Origin: Cellulomonas sp. SLBN-39 | GTDB lineage: Bacteria > Actinomycetota > Actinomycetes > Actinomycetales > Cellulomonadaceae | Direction: 5' to 3' | Assembly (NCBI RefSeq): GCF_006715865.1 | Contig: NZ_VFOA01000001.1 | Location: 3,844,001-3,908,000 of the forward strand | DNA length: 64,000 nucleotides | Part shown: in pieces, positions 36,251 through 43,835 of the stretch | How the letters are laid out: every line of letters starts with the position of its first letter | How positions within the stretch are numbered: position 1 is the first letter of the stretch | Program-made: the position numbers and the translations under genes | Notes under the pieces: model-generated | The model's database searches: none | What the model was told of the DNA's origin: nothing | Seen by the model: only the letters and a program-made list of their open reading frames with translations

Positions 36251-36257
36251 GACGGCC

Positions 36258-36263
36258 ATCCTA
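36258..36263 (-). promoter_or_regulatory. -10 element of the dnaE transcript
   Basis: TAGGAT on the minus strand, 7 bases before ATG 36250 of the small upstream ORF. Confidence 0.5.
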
Positions 36264-36357
36264 GGCGCGTGCTCGGACGTCTCCGGCGACACGCGCGGCC
36301 CCGTGACCGACGGCACGGACGCCCCGTCGGCACGCCCGTCCGCCCGCCGGCCGGGGC

Positions 36358-37290
36358 TCAGCGCCAGCCGGCCGCGAGGGTCTCCAGCGCGTGCGCGAGG
36401 TCGTCCGGGTAGTCGCTCGCGACCTCGAACCAGGAGCCCGTCCCCGGGTGCTCGAACCCCAGCCGCATGGCGTGCAGCCACTGCCTGCTCAGGCCGACGC
36501 GCGCCGCGAGCGTGGGGTCCGCGCCGTAGGTGAGGTCGCCCACGAGCGGGTGGCGCAGGGCCGCCATGTGCACGCGGATCTGGTGGGTGCGACCCGTCTC
36601 GAGGTGGATCTCCAGCAGGGACGCCGCGGGCAGCATCTCCAGCAGCTCGTAGTGCGTGACCGAGGGCTTGCCGTCCGCCACCACCGCGAACTTCCAGTCC
36701 GAGGACGGGTGCCGCCCGATCGGCGCGTCGACCGTGCCGCTCGTCGGCTCGGGGTGGCCCTGCGCGAGCGCGTGGTACACCTTCTCGACCGTGCGCTCCT
36801 TGAACGCCCGCTTCAGGGCGGTGTACGCGTGCTCGCTCTTGGCGACGACCATGAGGCCGGACGTGCCGGCGTCGAGGCGGTGCACGATGCCCTGCCGCTC
36901 GGCGGGGCCCGACGTCGCCACCCGATAGCCCGCCGCGACCAGCGCGCCGACGACGGTCGGACCCGTCCAGCCCGGCGACGGGTGGGCCGCGACGCCCACC
37001 GGCTTGTCGATGACGACCAGGTCGTCGTCGTCGTGCACGATCCGCATGCCGGGCACCGGCTCGGGCTCGACCTCGACGGCCGGTGCCGGCTCGACGATCT
37101 CCACCTCGAGCCACGCGCCCGCCACGAGCCGGTCGGACTTGCCGACCTCGCGGCCGTCGACCCGGACGCCGCCGTCGGCGGCGATCTGCCCGGCACGCGT
37201 GCGGGAGAGCCCGAGGAGGCGGGCCAGACCCGCGTCGACGCGCTCGCCCGCGAGCCCGTCGGGGACGGGCAGCGCCCGTGTGCCGCTCAC
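36358..37290 (-). CDS. RluA/RluD family 23S rRNA pseudouridine synthase
   Basis: 310 residues. N-terminal S4 domain ([32 protein letters not shown]), then the catalytic domain with [15 protein letters not shown] and the active Asp motif [19 protein letters not shown], followed by [13 protein letters not shown]. It should isomerise uridines of 23S rRNA; RluD-like by position after lspA, as in many bacteria. GTG 37290 overlaps the lspA stop (GTGA). Confidence 0.93.
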   Translation of the reverse strand: MSGTRALPVPDGLAGERVDAGLARLLGLSRTRAGQIAADGGVRVDGREVGKSDRLVAGAWLEVEIVEPAPAVEVEPEPVPGMRIVHDDDDLVVIDKPVGVAAHPSPGWTGPTVVGALVAAGYRVATSGPAERQGIVHRLDAGTSGLMVVAKSEHAYTALKRAFKERTVEKVYHALAQGHPEPTSGTVDAPIGRHPSSDWKFAVVADGKPSVTHYELLEMLPAASLLEIHLETGRTHQIRVHMAALRHPLVGDLTYGADPTLAARVGLSRQWLHAMRLGFEHPGTGSWFEVASDYPDDLAHALETLAAGWR

Positions 37291-37925
37291 GCCCGGTCCT
37301 CGCGGGCGCCCTCGGCGTGCGGCTCCTCCGCAGGGTCGACGGCTCCGTCCGACGCGGGCGGGGCGTCCGCGTCGGAGTCGCGGGTCCCGTCCAGGTGGAT
37401 GCCGCGCGCCGTGAGGAGCACGACGAGGACGGCCGCGGCGACGATCGCGATGTCGGCGACGTTGCCGATGAACAGGCGCCAGTAGGCGAGGAAGTCGATC
37501 ACGTGGCCGCTGCCGACGCCCGGCTCGCGGACCAGCCGGTCGACGAGGTTGCCCAGCGCACCGCCCAGCAGCAGGCCCAGCGCGACCGCCCACCCGGTGG
37601 AGCCGATCCGGCGCGAGGCCCGCGCGACCACCACCACGACCACGACGGCGACCACGGTGAGCACCCAGGTCATGCCGGTCGCGATGCCCAGCGCCGCACC
37701 CGGGTTGCGGATCAGCTGCAGACCGAACAGCTCGCCCAGCAGCGGGATCCGCTCCCCCTCCTCGAGGGCGGCCACCGCCCACACCTTCGTCAGCTGGTCC
37801 ACGAGCAGCACGCCCGCGGTCAGGCCGGTCAGCAGACGCAGCAGGTGGCGCCGCCGGGGCGGCGCCACCTGCTGGGGACCGGCGCTCACGTCGGCGGCCG
37901 GGTCGTTCTCGTCGTTCGTGGGCAC
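37287..37925 (-). CDS. lspA: lipoprotein signal peptidase (signal peptidase II)
   Basis: 212 residues with four hydrophobic segments. The catalytic Asp pair is in [17 protein letters not shown] and [20 protein letters not shown] is also conserved. It cuts the signal of diacylglyceryl lipoproteins in the membrane, such as the protease lipoprotein encoded at 22026. A charged tail of about 35 residues follows the last segment. GTG 37925 has TAGACT 6 bases upstream: leaderless. Confidence 0.95.
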   Translation of the reverse strand: MPTNDENDPAADVSAGPQQVAPPRRRHLLRLLTGLTAGVLLVDQLTKVWAVAALEEGERIPLLGELFGLQLIRNPGAALGIATGMTWVLTVVAVVVVVVVARASRRIGSTGWAVALGLLLGGALGNLVDRLVREPGVGSGHVIDFLAYWRLFIGNVADIAIVAAAVLVVLLTARGIHLDGTRDSDADAPPASDGAVDPAEEPHAEGAREDRA

Positions 37926-37931
37926 CGCAGG

Positions 37932-37937
37932 AGTCTA
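37932..37937 (-). promoter_or_regulatory. -10 element, leaderless promoter of lspA
   Basis: TAGACT on the minus strand, 6 bases before GTG 37925. Confidence 0.55.
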
Positions 37938-37965
37938 CGCAGCGCCCGACGCCCGTCCGTCGGCG

Positions 37966-38421
37966 TCAGCGACGCTCCTCGCGCTGCTTGCAGCGCACGC
38001 ACAGCGTCGCGCGGGGGAACGCCTGCAGGCGCGCCTTGCCGATCGCCTCGCCGCACTGCTCGCACGCGCCGAACGTGCCGGCGGCGAGCCGGTCGAGCGC
38101 GTGCTCGGTCTGCTCGAGGAGCTGGCGCGTGTTGTTGACCAGCGTCAGCTCGTGCTCACGCTCCAGGGCCGACGAGCCGGAGTCGGCCTGGTCGTCCCCG
38201 GCGCCCTCGCCGGAGTTGCGCAGCAGGTCGGACAGCTCGGCGTCGGCGGCCGCCAGCTCGGCGGTCAGCCGCGCACGGTCGGACGCGAGCTCGGCCGCGA
38301 CGGCCTCGACCTCGTCCTCCGCCCACGGGTCCTCGCCGGCGCGCACCGGCAGCGTGGCCGGGTCGACCGGCACCCCACGCTCGGACCTCGTCGTCGTTCT
38401 GACTGCATCGTTGATGGCCAC
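37966..38421 (-). CDS. DksA/TraR-type zinc finger protein
   Basis: 151 residues. A helical, acidic N-terminal part (EDPWAEDEVEAVAAELASDRARL) forms the coiled-coil arm, then ERE/LTLVNNTRQLLEQTEHALDRLAAGTFG and the C4 zinc finger CEQCGEAIGKARLQAFPRATLCVRC. Such proteins may bind RNA polymerase through the secondary channel, although the actinobacterial members are less studied than DksA. GTG 38421 has a GGGGGAA ribosome site; a good promoter lies upstream. Confidence 0.88.
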   Translation of the reverse strand: MAINDAVRTTTRSERGVPVDPATLPVRAGEDPWAEDEVEAVAAELASDRARLTAELAAADAELSDLLRNSGEGAGDDQADSGSSALEREHELTLVNNTRQLLEQTEHALDRLAAGTFGACEQCGEAIGKARLQAFPRATLCVRCKQREERR

Positions 38422-38449
38422 GGACGTTCCCCCCGTCTCGAGTGCCGCG

Positions 38450-38478
38450 ACTGTATGCGTGTCGCCGCCACCGCACAA
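38450..38478 (-). promoter_or_regulatory. promoter of the DksA/TraR-type gene
   Basis: -35 TTGTGC (38478-38473), a 17-base spacer and -10 TACAGT (38455-38450) on the minus strand, about 30 bases before GTG 38421. Confidence 0.6.
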
Positions 38479-38558
38479 CACGAGTCCCGGCGCGCCGCGC
38501 GAGGTGTCACGACCCGGACGACCGCCCGGCACGCAGACGGACGCACCGGGCCCGGACG

Positions 38559-38604
38559 CACGTCACCGCCGGCACCACGAGGGCGCCGGCGGTGGGGTGA
38601 CGTG
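38559..38604 (-). terminator. terminator of divIVA
   Basis: Stem CACGTCACCGCCGGC against GCCGGC-GGTGG-GGTGACGTG with a small bulge, 12 bases after the divIVA stop. No U tract. Confidence 0.6.
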
Positions 38605-38615
38605 CGTGCGGGACG

Positions 38616-39293
38616 TCAGATGGTCTGGTTCTCGGGCACCTGGCCCGCACGCGGCGGCAGCGCGTTGCCGCGGTTCTCCAGGTCGCCGAGCAGATTCTCC
38701 AGGTAGCTCTTCAGGCGCGTGCGGTAGTCGCGCTCGAAGACCCGCAGCTCGTCGATCTTGCGCTCGAGGAGCGACCGCTCCTGCTCGAGCTGGCCGAGCG
38801 TGCGCTGCGACGTCTCCTCGGCCTCGCGCACGATGCGGTTGGCACGGGACTTGGCCTCGTTGACGAGGCGGTCGGACTCCTCCTGGCCGCTGCGCACGTA
38901 GTCGTCGTGCAGCTTCTGCGCCAGCGCGAGCATGCCCGTCGCCGACTCGGGCTCGTTGCCGCGGCCGGGCCCACCGACCTGGACCGGGGCCTGCACGACG
39001 GGGGCGGGGGCCTGCATGGCCGGCACCGGCACCGGCTGCGGCTCGGGCACCGGGGCGGGCTCCGGCTTCGGCGCGGGCGCCTGCTGCTGGGCACCGGCCC
39101 GGCTGAGCTCGGCGATGCGCCGCTCCGCCGCAGCGAGCTTCGTCTTGAGGTCGTCGTTCTCGCCCTGCAGGTCGCGCAGGGTGTTGACGACCTCGTCCAG
39201 GAAGTCGTCGACCTCGTCCTGGTCGTACCCCTCGCGGAACTTGGTCGCCTGGAACTTCTTGTTCAGGACGTCGTCTGCGGTCAGCAGTGCCAT
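38616..39293 (-). CDS. divIVA: DivIVA/Wag31-type polar growth and septum protein
   Basis: 225 residues. The membrane-binding DivIVA N domain (LLTADDVLNKKFQATKFREGYDQDEVDDFLDEVVNTLRDLQ) with its Phe-Arg-Glu-Gly-Tyr turn, a Pro/Ala/Gln-rich spacer (about 68-115), then a long coiled coil (LAQKLHDDYVRSGQEESDRLVNEAKSRANRIVREAEE). In actinobacteria it gathers at negatively curved membrane at poles and septa and steers wall growth. ATG 39293 follows GAGGTG. It has its own 174-base leader from yggT and its own terminator. Confidence 0.95.
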   Translation of the reverse strand: MALLTADDVLNKKFQATKFREGYDQDEVDDFLDEVVNTLRDLQGENDDLKTKLAAAERRIAELSRAGAQQQAPAPKPEPAPVPEPQPVPVPAMQAPAPVVQAPVQVGGPGRGNEPESATGMLALAQKLHDDYVRSGQEESDRLVNEAKSRANRIVREAEETSQRTLGQLEQERSLLERKIDELRVFERDYRTRLKSYLENLLGDLENRGNALPPRAGQVPENQTI

Positions 39294-39467
39294 CGTCGTC
39301 ACCTCTGTCGGTCGTGCTGGCTCAGGCCGGTGGCAGTCCACCGACCGCCTCGGGCCACCGTAGCGGACATTGCGCGGGCCGCACTCGTCGCGACACACCG
39401 TGCGGACGGCGCGCCGGGATCGAGCCCACGAGGCCCCCGCAGGGGCGTGAGGGTCCTCGCGCGGCCG

Positions 39468-39758
39468 CTACCGGGCGAGCGTGGCGAGGACCGAGAGCAG
39501 GAGCGAGCACCCGAGCGCGAGGACCAGGAAGGCCAGGTCGAAGCGGATCGAGCCGATCCCGATGGGCGGCAGGACCCGACGCAGCGCCCGCAGCGGCGGG
39601 TCGGTCACCGTGTACGTGGCCTCGGCCACCACGAGGACCACGCCGCTGGGGCGCCAGTCGCGCGCGAACACCTGCACCCAGTCCAGCACGAGCCTGACCA
39701 GGAGGAGCAGGAAGAAGATCAGGACGAGCAGGTACAGCAGGGAGAAGACGAAGCCCAC
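39468..39758 (-). CDS. yggT: YggT family membrane protein
   Basis: 96 residues with two hydrophobic segments (LLYLLVLIFFLLLLVRLVLDWV and FDLAFLVLALGCSLLLSVLA) separated by the conserved TDPPLRALRRVLPPIGIGSIRFD loop. Found next to sepF in most Gram-positives; thought to help division or membrane organisation. GTG 39758 lies 5 bases after the sepF stop. Confidence 0.92.
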   Translation of the reverse strand: MGFVFSLLYLLVLIFFLLLLVRLVLDWVQVFARDWRPSGVVLVVAEATYTVTDPPLRALRRVLPPIGIGSIRFDLAFLVLALGCSLLLSVLATLAR

Positions 39759-39763
39759 GCCGA

Positions 39764-40246
39764 TCAGCTCTGGTTGTAGAAGCCGGAGCGGGTCGCGGGC
39801 TCGGGCGCCGGGCGGTCGCCGGCGACCTCGACGTGCGCGGGCGAGAGCAGGAACACCTTGCTCGTCACCCGCTCGATCGCCCCGTGCAGGCCGAAGATCA
39901 GCCCGGCGGAGAAGTCGACCAGACGCTTGGCGTCCGCGTCGTCCATGTCCGTGAGGTTCATGATGACGGGCGTGCCCTGGCGGAACGCCTCGCCGATCTT
40001 GCGCGCGTCGTTGTACGAGCGCGGGTGGATCGTCGTGATGCGCCGCAGGTCGCTCGCGTCACCGGTCGTGACCGGCGCCACGGCCGCCACGCGCGGCGTG
40101 CGGTGCAGCGGGGTCACCTGGGCCTCGTACGACTCCTCGGGCACGATCGCCTCCGTCTCCTCGTACTCGTCCAGGTACTCGTCGTGCTCGGCCCGGTCGT
40201 CGGCCAGACCGAGGTACAGCATCGTCTTGCGCAGCGCTCCGGCCAT
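39764..40246 (-). CDS. sepF: cell division protein SepF
   Basis: 160 residues. An amphipathic N-terminal helix ([17 protein letters not shown]) for membrane binding, a variable acidic linker, and the conserved core [65 protein letters not shown]. In actinobacteria, which lack FtsA, SepF ties the FtsZ ring to the membrane. ATG 40246. A 180-base gap with a hairpin separates it from pgeF. Confidence 0.96.
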   Translation of the reverse strand: MAGALRKTMLYLGLADDRAEHDEYLDEYEETEAIVPEESYEAQVTPLHRTPRVAAVAPVTTGDASDLRRITTIHPRSYNDARKIGEAFRQGTPVIMNLTDMDDADAKRLVDFSAGLIFGLHGAIERVTSKVFLLSPAHVEVAGDRPAPEPATRSGFYNQS

Positions 40247-40283
40247 CGCGTCGTCTCCCGTCTCCCGGAACCACCTGGTCCCT

Positions 40284-40328
40284 GCAGCCGCCCCGTCCCC
40301 GCGGTCGGGCGGGGACGACGACGGCTGC
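40284..40328 (-). terminator. hairpin between pgeF and sepF
   Basis: A 9-bp inner stem (CGTCCCCGC/GCGGGGACG, loop GGTCGG) extended by an outer 7-bp stem (GCAGCCG/CGGCTGC). It is about 100 bases after the pgeF stop and 38 bases before the sepF ATG, so it could instead be a leader structure of sepF. Confidence 0.45.
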
Positions 40329-40426
40329 GCCGGTCACGCTAGCAACGCGCGCTGTGCCGCACCTGCCGACACGCGGGGGCGGGGGCGCGCGACGCGCGGG
40401 TGAAACGCGTCGCCGGGGCCGTCCGC

Positions 40427-41206
40427 TCAGCGCGGGAGCAGCCGGACGACGCCCGCGAGGCGTCCCGTGCGGGCCCCGACCTCCGGGTCGGGCGTGGTCG
40501 TGGCGCGCCGGTGGGAGTAGAGGTCGGGATCGGTGAAGGTGTCCCGGTCGTCCTTGTGCAGGATCTGCACACCGCGTGAGCGCAGGACGGCCTCCGCACC
40601 GGCACGCAGGTCGACCGCCGGCGTCCCCCACGCCGTCGTCGACGCCGCGGCCGGGACCCGGCGTGCGGCGTCGGCCCGCATCTGCTCGGGCACCTCGTAG
40701 GACCGCCCCGCGATGCACGGGCCGAGCGCGGCCACGAGGTGGTCGGGCCGCGCACCGGCGGCGAAGGCCGCGTCGACGGCGGCCTCGACCACACCCGCGA
40801 GCAGCCCGGGCCGGCCCGCGTGCACGGCCGCGACGACCCCGGCACCGGCGTCCGCGAGCAGCACGGGGAGGCAGTCCGCGACGTAGACCCCCACCGCGAC
40901 GCCGGGGGTCGTGGTCACGAGCGCGTCCGCCTCGCCGACGTCCGGGCCGCCGGGCAGGCCGTGCGGCCCGCCGGCGCCACCGACCGTGACGACCCGCGCC
41001 CCGTGCACCTGCGTGGCGAAGGTCACGACGGCCCCGACGCGCTCGGCCAGCAGCAGCCGGTTGCGGGCGACGTCGTCGGGGTCGTCGCCCACGGCCGTCC
41101 CGAGGTCGAGACCGGCCCACGGGCCGCGGCTGACGCCGCCGCGCCGGTCCGTGAAGCCCGCGAGCACCCCGGGGCCGAGGTCGACCGGCGCGAAGCCGAT
41201 GCTCAC
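40427..41206 (-). CDS. pgeF: laccase-domain protein PgeF (YfiH)
   Basis: 259 residues of the YfiH/multicopper-like family, now linked to peptidoglycan editing (release of wrong UDP-MurNAc peptides) and purine nucleoside phosphorolysis. Conserved: FTDRRGGVSRGPWAGLDLG, FATQVHGARV, GVYVADCLPVLLADA with the metal Cys, and VAAVHAGRPGLLAGV with the metal His, then ALGPCIAGRSYEV. It normally follows ftsZ, as here (43 bases after it). GTG 41206. Confidence 0.93.
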   Translation of the reverse strand: MSIGFAPVDLGPGVLAGFTDRRGGVSRGPWAGLDLGTAVGDDPDDVARNRLLLAERVGAVVTFATQVHGARVVTVGGAGGPHGLPGGPDVGEADALVTTTPGVAVGVYVADCLPVLLADAGAGVVAAVHAGRPGLLAGVVEAAVDAAFAAGARPDHLVAALGPCIAGRSYEVPEQMRADAARRVPAAASTTAWGTPAVDLRAGAEAVLRSRGVQILHKDDRDTFTDPDLYSHRRATTTPDPEVGARTGRLAGVVRLLPR

Positions 41207-41249
41207 GCCCGCGGCCCGGTGCCGGCTCCGACCCGACCGGCCGGTCGGG

Positions 41250-42515
41250 TCACTTGAGGAAGTCGGGCACGTCGAGCTCGTCGCGCTCGCGACGCACGGG
41301 CTCCTCGGAGAGGATCCGCGGCACCTCGAGAGCGCCGGTCGCGGGCGCCGGCTCGTGGTGGGAGGGCAGGAACGTGGGGACCTCGCGGACCGGCTCCGGC
41401 GCGACGGGGCGCAGCGTGCCGACCGGCACGAGGTCCTCGTCCGGCACCTGCACCGGGCGCGGCGACGGCACGGCCGCGATCGCGGGACCGGTCGGCACCG
41501 ACGGCACCTGCCGCGGCGTGGAGCCGCTCACCTGCCCGAGCGCGCGGGCGTCGCGGCGCTGCACCGGCCCGCCGCCGTCGAAGCCCGCGGCGATCACCGT
41601 GACCCGGACCTCGTCGCCCAGGGCGTCGTCGATGACGGCGCCGAAGATGATGTTGGCCTCGGGGTGCGCGGCCTCCTGCACGAGGCGCGCGGCCTCGTTG
41701 ATCTCGAACAGGCCGAGGTCGGAGCCGCCCTGGATGGACAGCAGCACGCCGTGGGCGCCGTCGATGCTGGCCTCGAGCAGCGGCGAGGAGATCGCCATCT
41801 CGGCGGCCTGCACCGCCCGGTCCTCGCCGCGGGCGAAGCCGATGCCCATGAGGGCCGACCCCGCGCCCTGCATCACGGACTTCACGTCGGCGAAGTCGAG
41901 GTTGATCAGGCCGGGTGTCGTGATGAGGTCGGTGATGCCCTGGACGCCGGACAGCAGCACCTGGTCGGCCGAGTGGAAGGCGTCCAGGACCGACACCGAC
42001 CGGTCGGAGATCGACAGCAGGCGGTCGTTGGGGATGACGATGAGGGTGTCGACCTCGGCACGCAGGGCGTCGATGCCCGCGTCGGCCTGGACCGAGCGGC
42101 GGCGCCCCTCGAACGTGAACGGGCGCGTGACCACGCCGATCGTCAGCGCGCCGAGCGAGCGGGCCATGCGCGCGACGACGGGGGCCCCGCCGGTGCCGGT
42201 GCCGCCGCCCTCCCCCGCGGTGACGAAGACCATGTCGGCGCCGCGCAGGACGTCCTCGATCTCCTCGGCGTGGTCCTCGGCGGCCTTCTTGCCGACCTCG
42301 GGGTCGGCGCCGGCGCCGAGGCCGCGCGTGAGCTCGCGGCCGACGTCGAGCTTGACGTCGGCGTCCGACATCAGCAGCGCCTGCGCGTCGGTGTTGATGG
42401 CGATGAACTCGACACCCTTGAGGCCGACCTCGATCATGCGGTTGACGGCGTTGACGCCGCCTCCGCCGATGCCGACGACCTTGATGACCGCCAGATAGTT
42501 CTGCGGAGCTGCCAC
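41250..42515 (-). CDS. ftsZ: cell division protein FtsZ
   Basis: 421-residue tubulin-like GTPase that forms the division ring. N-terminal [24 protein letters not shown], the tubulin signature [12 protein letters not shown] (about 103-114), the T7 loop [11 protein letters not shown], a variable Pro-rich linker (about 320-400) and the C-terminal SepF/FtsW-binding peptide [12 protein letters not shown] 42515 has GAGAGG 8 bases upstream. A strong promoter lies about 90 bases upstream, so ftsZ is expressed apart from the dcw read-through. Confidence 0.98.
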   Translation of the reverse strand: MAAPQNYLAVIKVVGIGGGGVNAVNRMIEVGLKGVEFIAINTDAQALLMSDADVKLDVGRELTRGLGAGADPEVGKKAAEDHAEEIEDVLRGADMVFVTAGEGGGTGTGGAPVVARMARSLGALTIGVVTRPFTFEGRRRSVQADAGIDALRAEVDTLIVIPNDRLLSISDRSVSVLDAFHSADQVLLSGVQGITDLITTPGLINLDFADVKSVMQGAGSALMGIGFARGEDRAVQAAEMAISSPLLEASIDGAHGVLLSIQGGSDLGLFEINEAARLVQEAAHPEANIIFGAVIDDALGDEVRVTVIAAGFDGGGPVQRRDARALGQVSGSTPRQVPSVPTGPAIAAVPSPRPVQVPDEDLVPVGTLRPVAPEPVREVPTFLPSHHEPAPATGALEVPRILSEEPVRRERDELDVPDFLK

Positions 42516-42605
42516 GGTGGGTGCCTCTCGTTCGCTCGCGGTGCGGCAACGGGGCCGCGGGGTTGCTCGTCCCGGTGCGCGGGACGTCCTGCGTTCAACC
42601 TTCAC

Positions 42606-42634
42606 CCTCTACTTGAGGGTTAGAGTTATGTCAA
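42606..42634 (-). promoter_or_regulatory. ftsZ promoter
   Basis: -35 TTGACA (42634-42629), 17-base spacer, -10 TAGAGG (42611-42606), on the minus strand in the 198-base ftsQ-ftsZ gap. The AT-rich block is unusual for the region. Confidence 0.7.
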
Positions 42635-42713
42635 CTGCGTTCGGTGGTGACGCTAGGTGCCGCGTCCCGGTCGATCAACGACCACGCTCCGCGTGTCGCG
42701 CGCGCCACGCCGG

Positions 42714-43835
42714 TCAACGGGTGATCGGCATGCGCGGGGCCGACACGTCGAACACGGTCGCCGACGCCGCCTCCGCCGACGCGCGCAGCGCCTGCAGCAC
42801 CGCGACCTTCAGGGCCGTCTCGTCCGCGCTCCCCCAGTCGACACGGTCGCCGTCGCGCAGCTGCATCGTGACCGTGTCCTGCGTCCGCGCCGACACGCCC
42901 GCCACCTGCGCGAGCAGGTCCTGCGGCAGACCCTCGAGCACCAGCAGCACCGCGTCGAGGGTGCGCTCGTCACCGACCGGCACGTCCACGGCGGGCAGGC
43001 CCTCCGGCGGCGCGTCCGCGCGACCGACCTGCACGCCCTCCTCGTCCAGCAGCGCCCACCCGTCGCCGCCGCCCGGCTCGGGCACCGCCGCCACCGGCTC
43101 GCGCGAGACCAGCTGGACGGCCAGACCGTGCGGCCACACCCGCATCACCCGCGCCTCGCGCACCCCCGGGACCTCCAGCAGCGCGTCCCGCAGGCCCACG
43201 GTGTCCAGGCGCGGCAGGGGCGTCCCGCCGGACGGCTCCACCACGGCGAGCACCTGGTCGACGGCCACCACGGTGCCCGCCCCGGTGACGACGACCTCGT
43301 CCGCGTCGAGCGCCAGCACCGGCGAGAGCAGCAGGAGCCACGCCAGCGCGGCGACCGCCACGACCCCGCCCACCACGCCCGCCACCTGACGACGTGCGAG
43401 GTTGCGCCGCGCACGGGCCCGTTCGGCGAACCGCTCCTGCGACGTCGTCGACACCACCGCCGGGCGCACCGGCCCGGAGAACCGCGACCCGACGGTGTAC
43501 GTCGTCACCTGGCGCGTCGCGCCCGTCGTGGGACTCGTCACGTCCCGTCGCTGCGAGGGCACCGGCCCGCCCCGGGCCGACCGGACCCCGGAAGCCGTGG
43601 CCCGAGGGCCGGACCCGGGGACCACCGTCGGCGTCGCGCCCGACGGCGTGGCGCGTGCCTGCCGGGCACCCGGGTCCTCGGCGCCCGCCTTCGTGGCGCC
43701 GGTCGGTGTCGTACCCGTCGGCTTCGCGGTCGTCGGTGTCGCACCCGTCGACGTGGCGCCCGTCCGCGCGCCACCGGGCCGCGGCGCGGCGGGGCGCGCG
43801 GGGCGTCGGGGCGTCGGCGGACGGGCAGGGCTCAC
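42714..43835 (-). CDS. ftsQ: cell division protein FtsQ with long low-complexity N terminus
   Basis: 373 residues. The cytoplasmic part is unusually long (about 150 residues) and begins with Pro/Arg/Ala and then degenerate Thr-Gly-Ala-Thr repeats. One transmembrane segment (about 152-172; VVGGVVAVAALAWLLLLSPV) and a POTRA domain follow (ALDADEVVVTGAGTV, LPRLDTVGLRDALLEVPGVREARVMRVWPHGLAVQLVSREPVA). FtsQ bridges FtsB/FtsL and the septal synthases. GTG 43835 overlaps the murG-murC stop (GTGA). Confidence 0.92.
   Translation of the reverse strand: MSPARPPTPRRPARPAAPRPGGARTGATSTGATPTTAKPTGTTPTGATKAGAEDPGARQARATPSGATPTVVPGSGPRATASGVRSARGGPVPSQRRDVTSPTTGATRQVTTYTVGSRFSGPVRPAVVSTTSQERFAERARARRNLARRQVAGVVGGVVAVAALAWLLLLSPVLALDADEVVVTGAGTVVAVDQVLAVVEPSGGTPLPRLDTVGLRDALLEVPGVREARVMRVWPHGLAVQLVSREPVAAVPEPGGGDGWALLDEEGVQVGRADAPPEGLPAVDVPVGDERTLDAVLLVLEGLPQDLLAQVAGVSARTQDTVTMQLRDGDRVDWGSADETALKVAVLQALRASAEAASATVFDVSAPRMPITR

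Noticed and set aside
36307..36330. 7-bp hairpin between the pseudouridine synthase gene and dnaE as a terminator
   Set aside because: Short stem with a 10-base loop in very GC-rich DNA; could easily be chance.
32235..36533. Long plus-strand open frame opposite dnaE
   Set aside because: Shadow of dnaE; no recognisable protein features.
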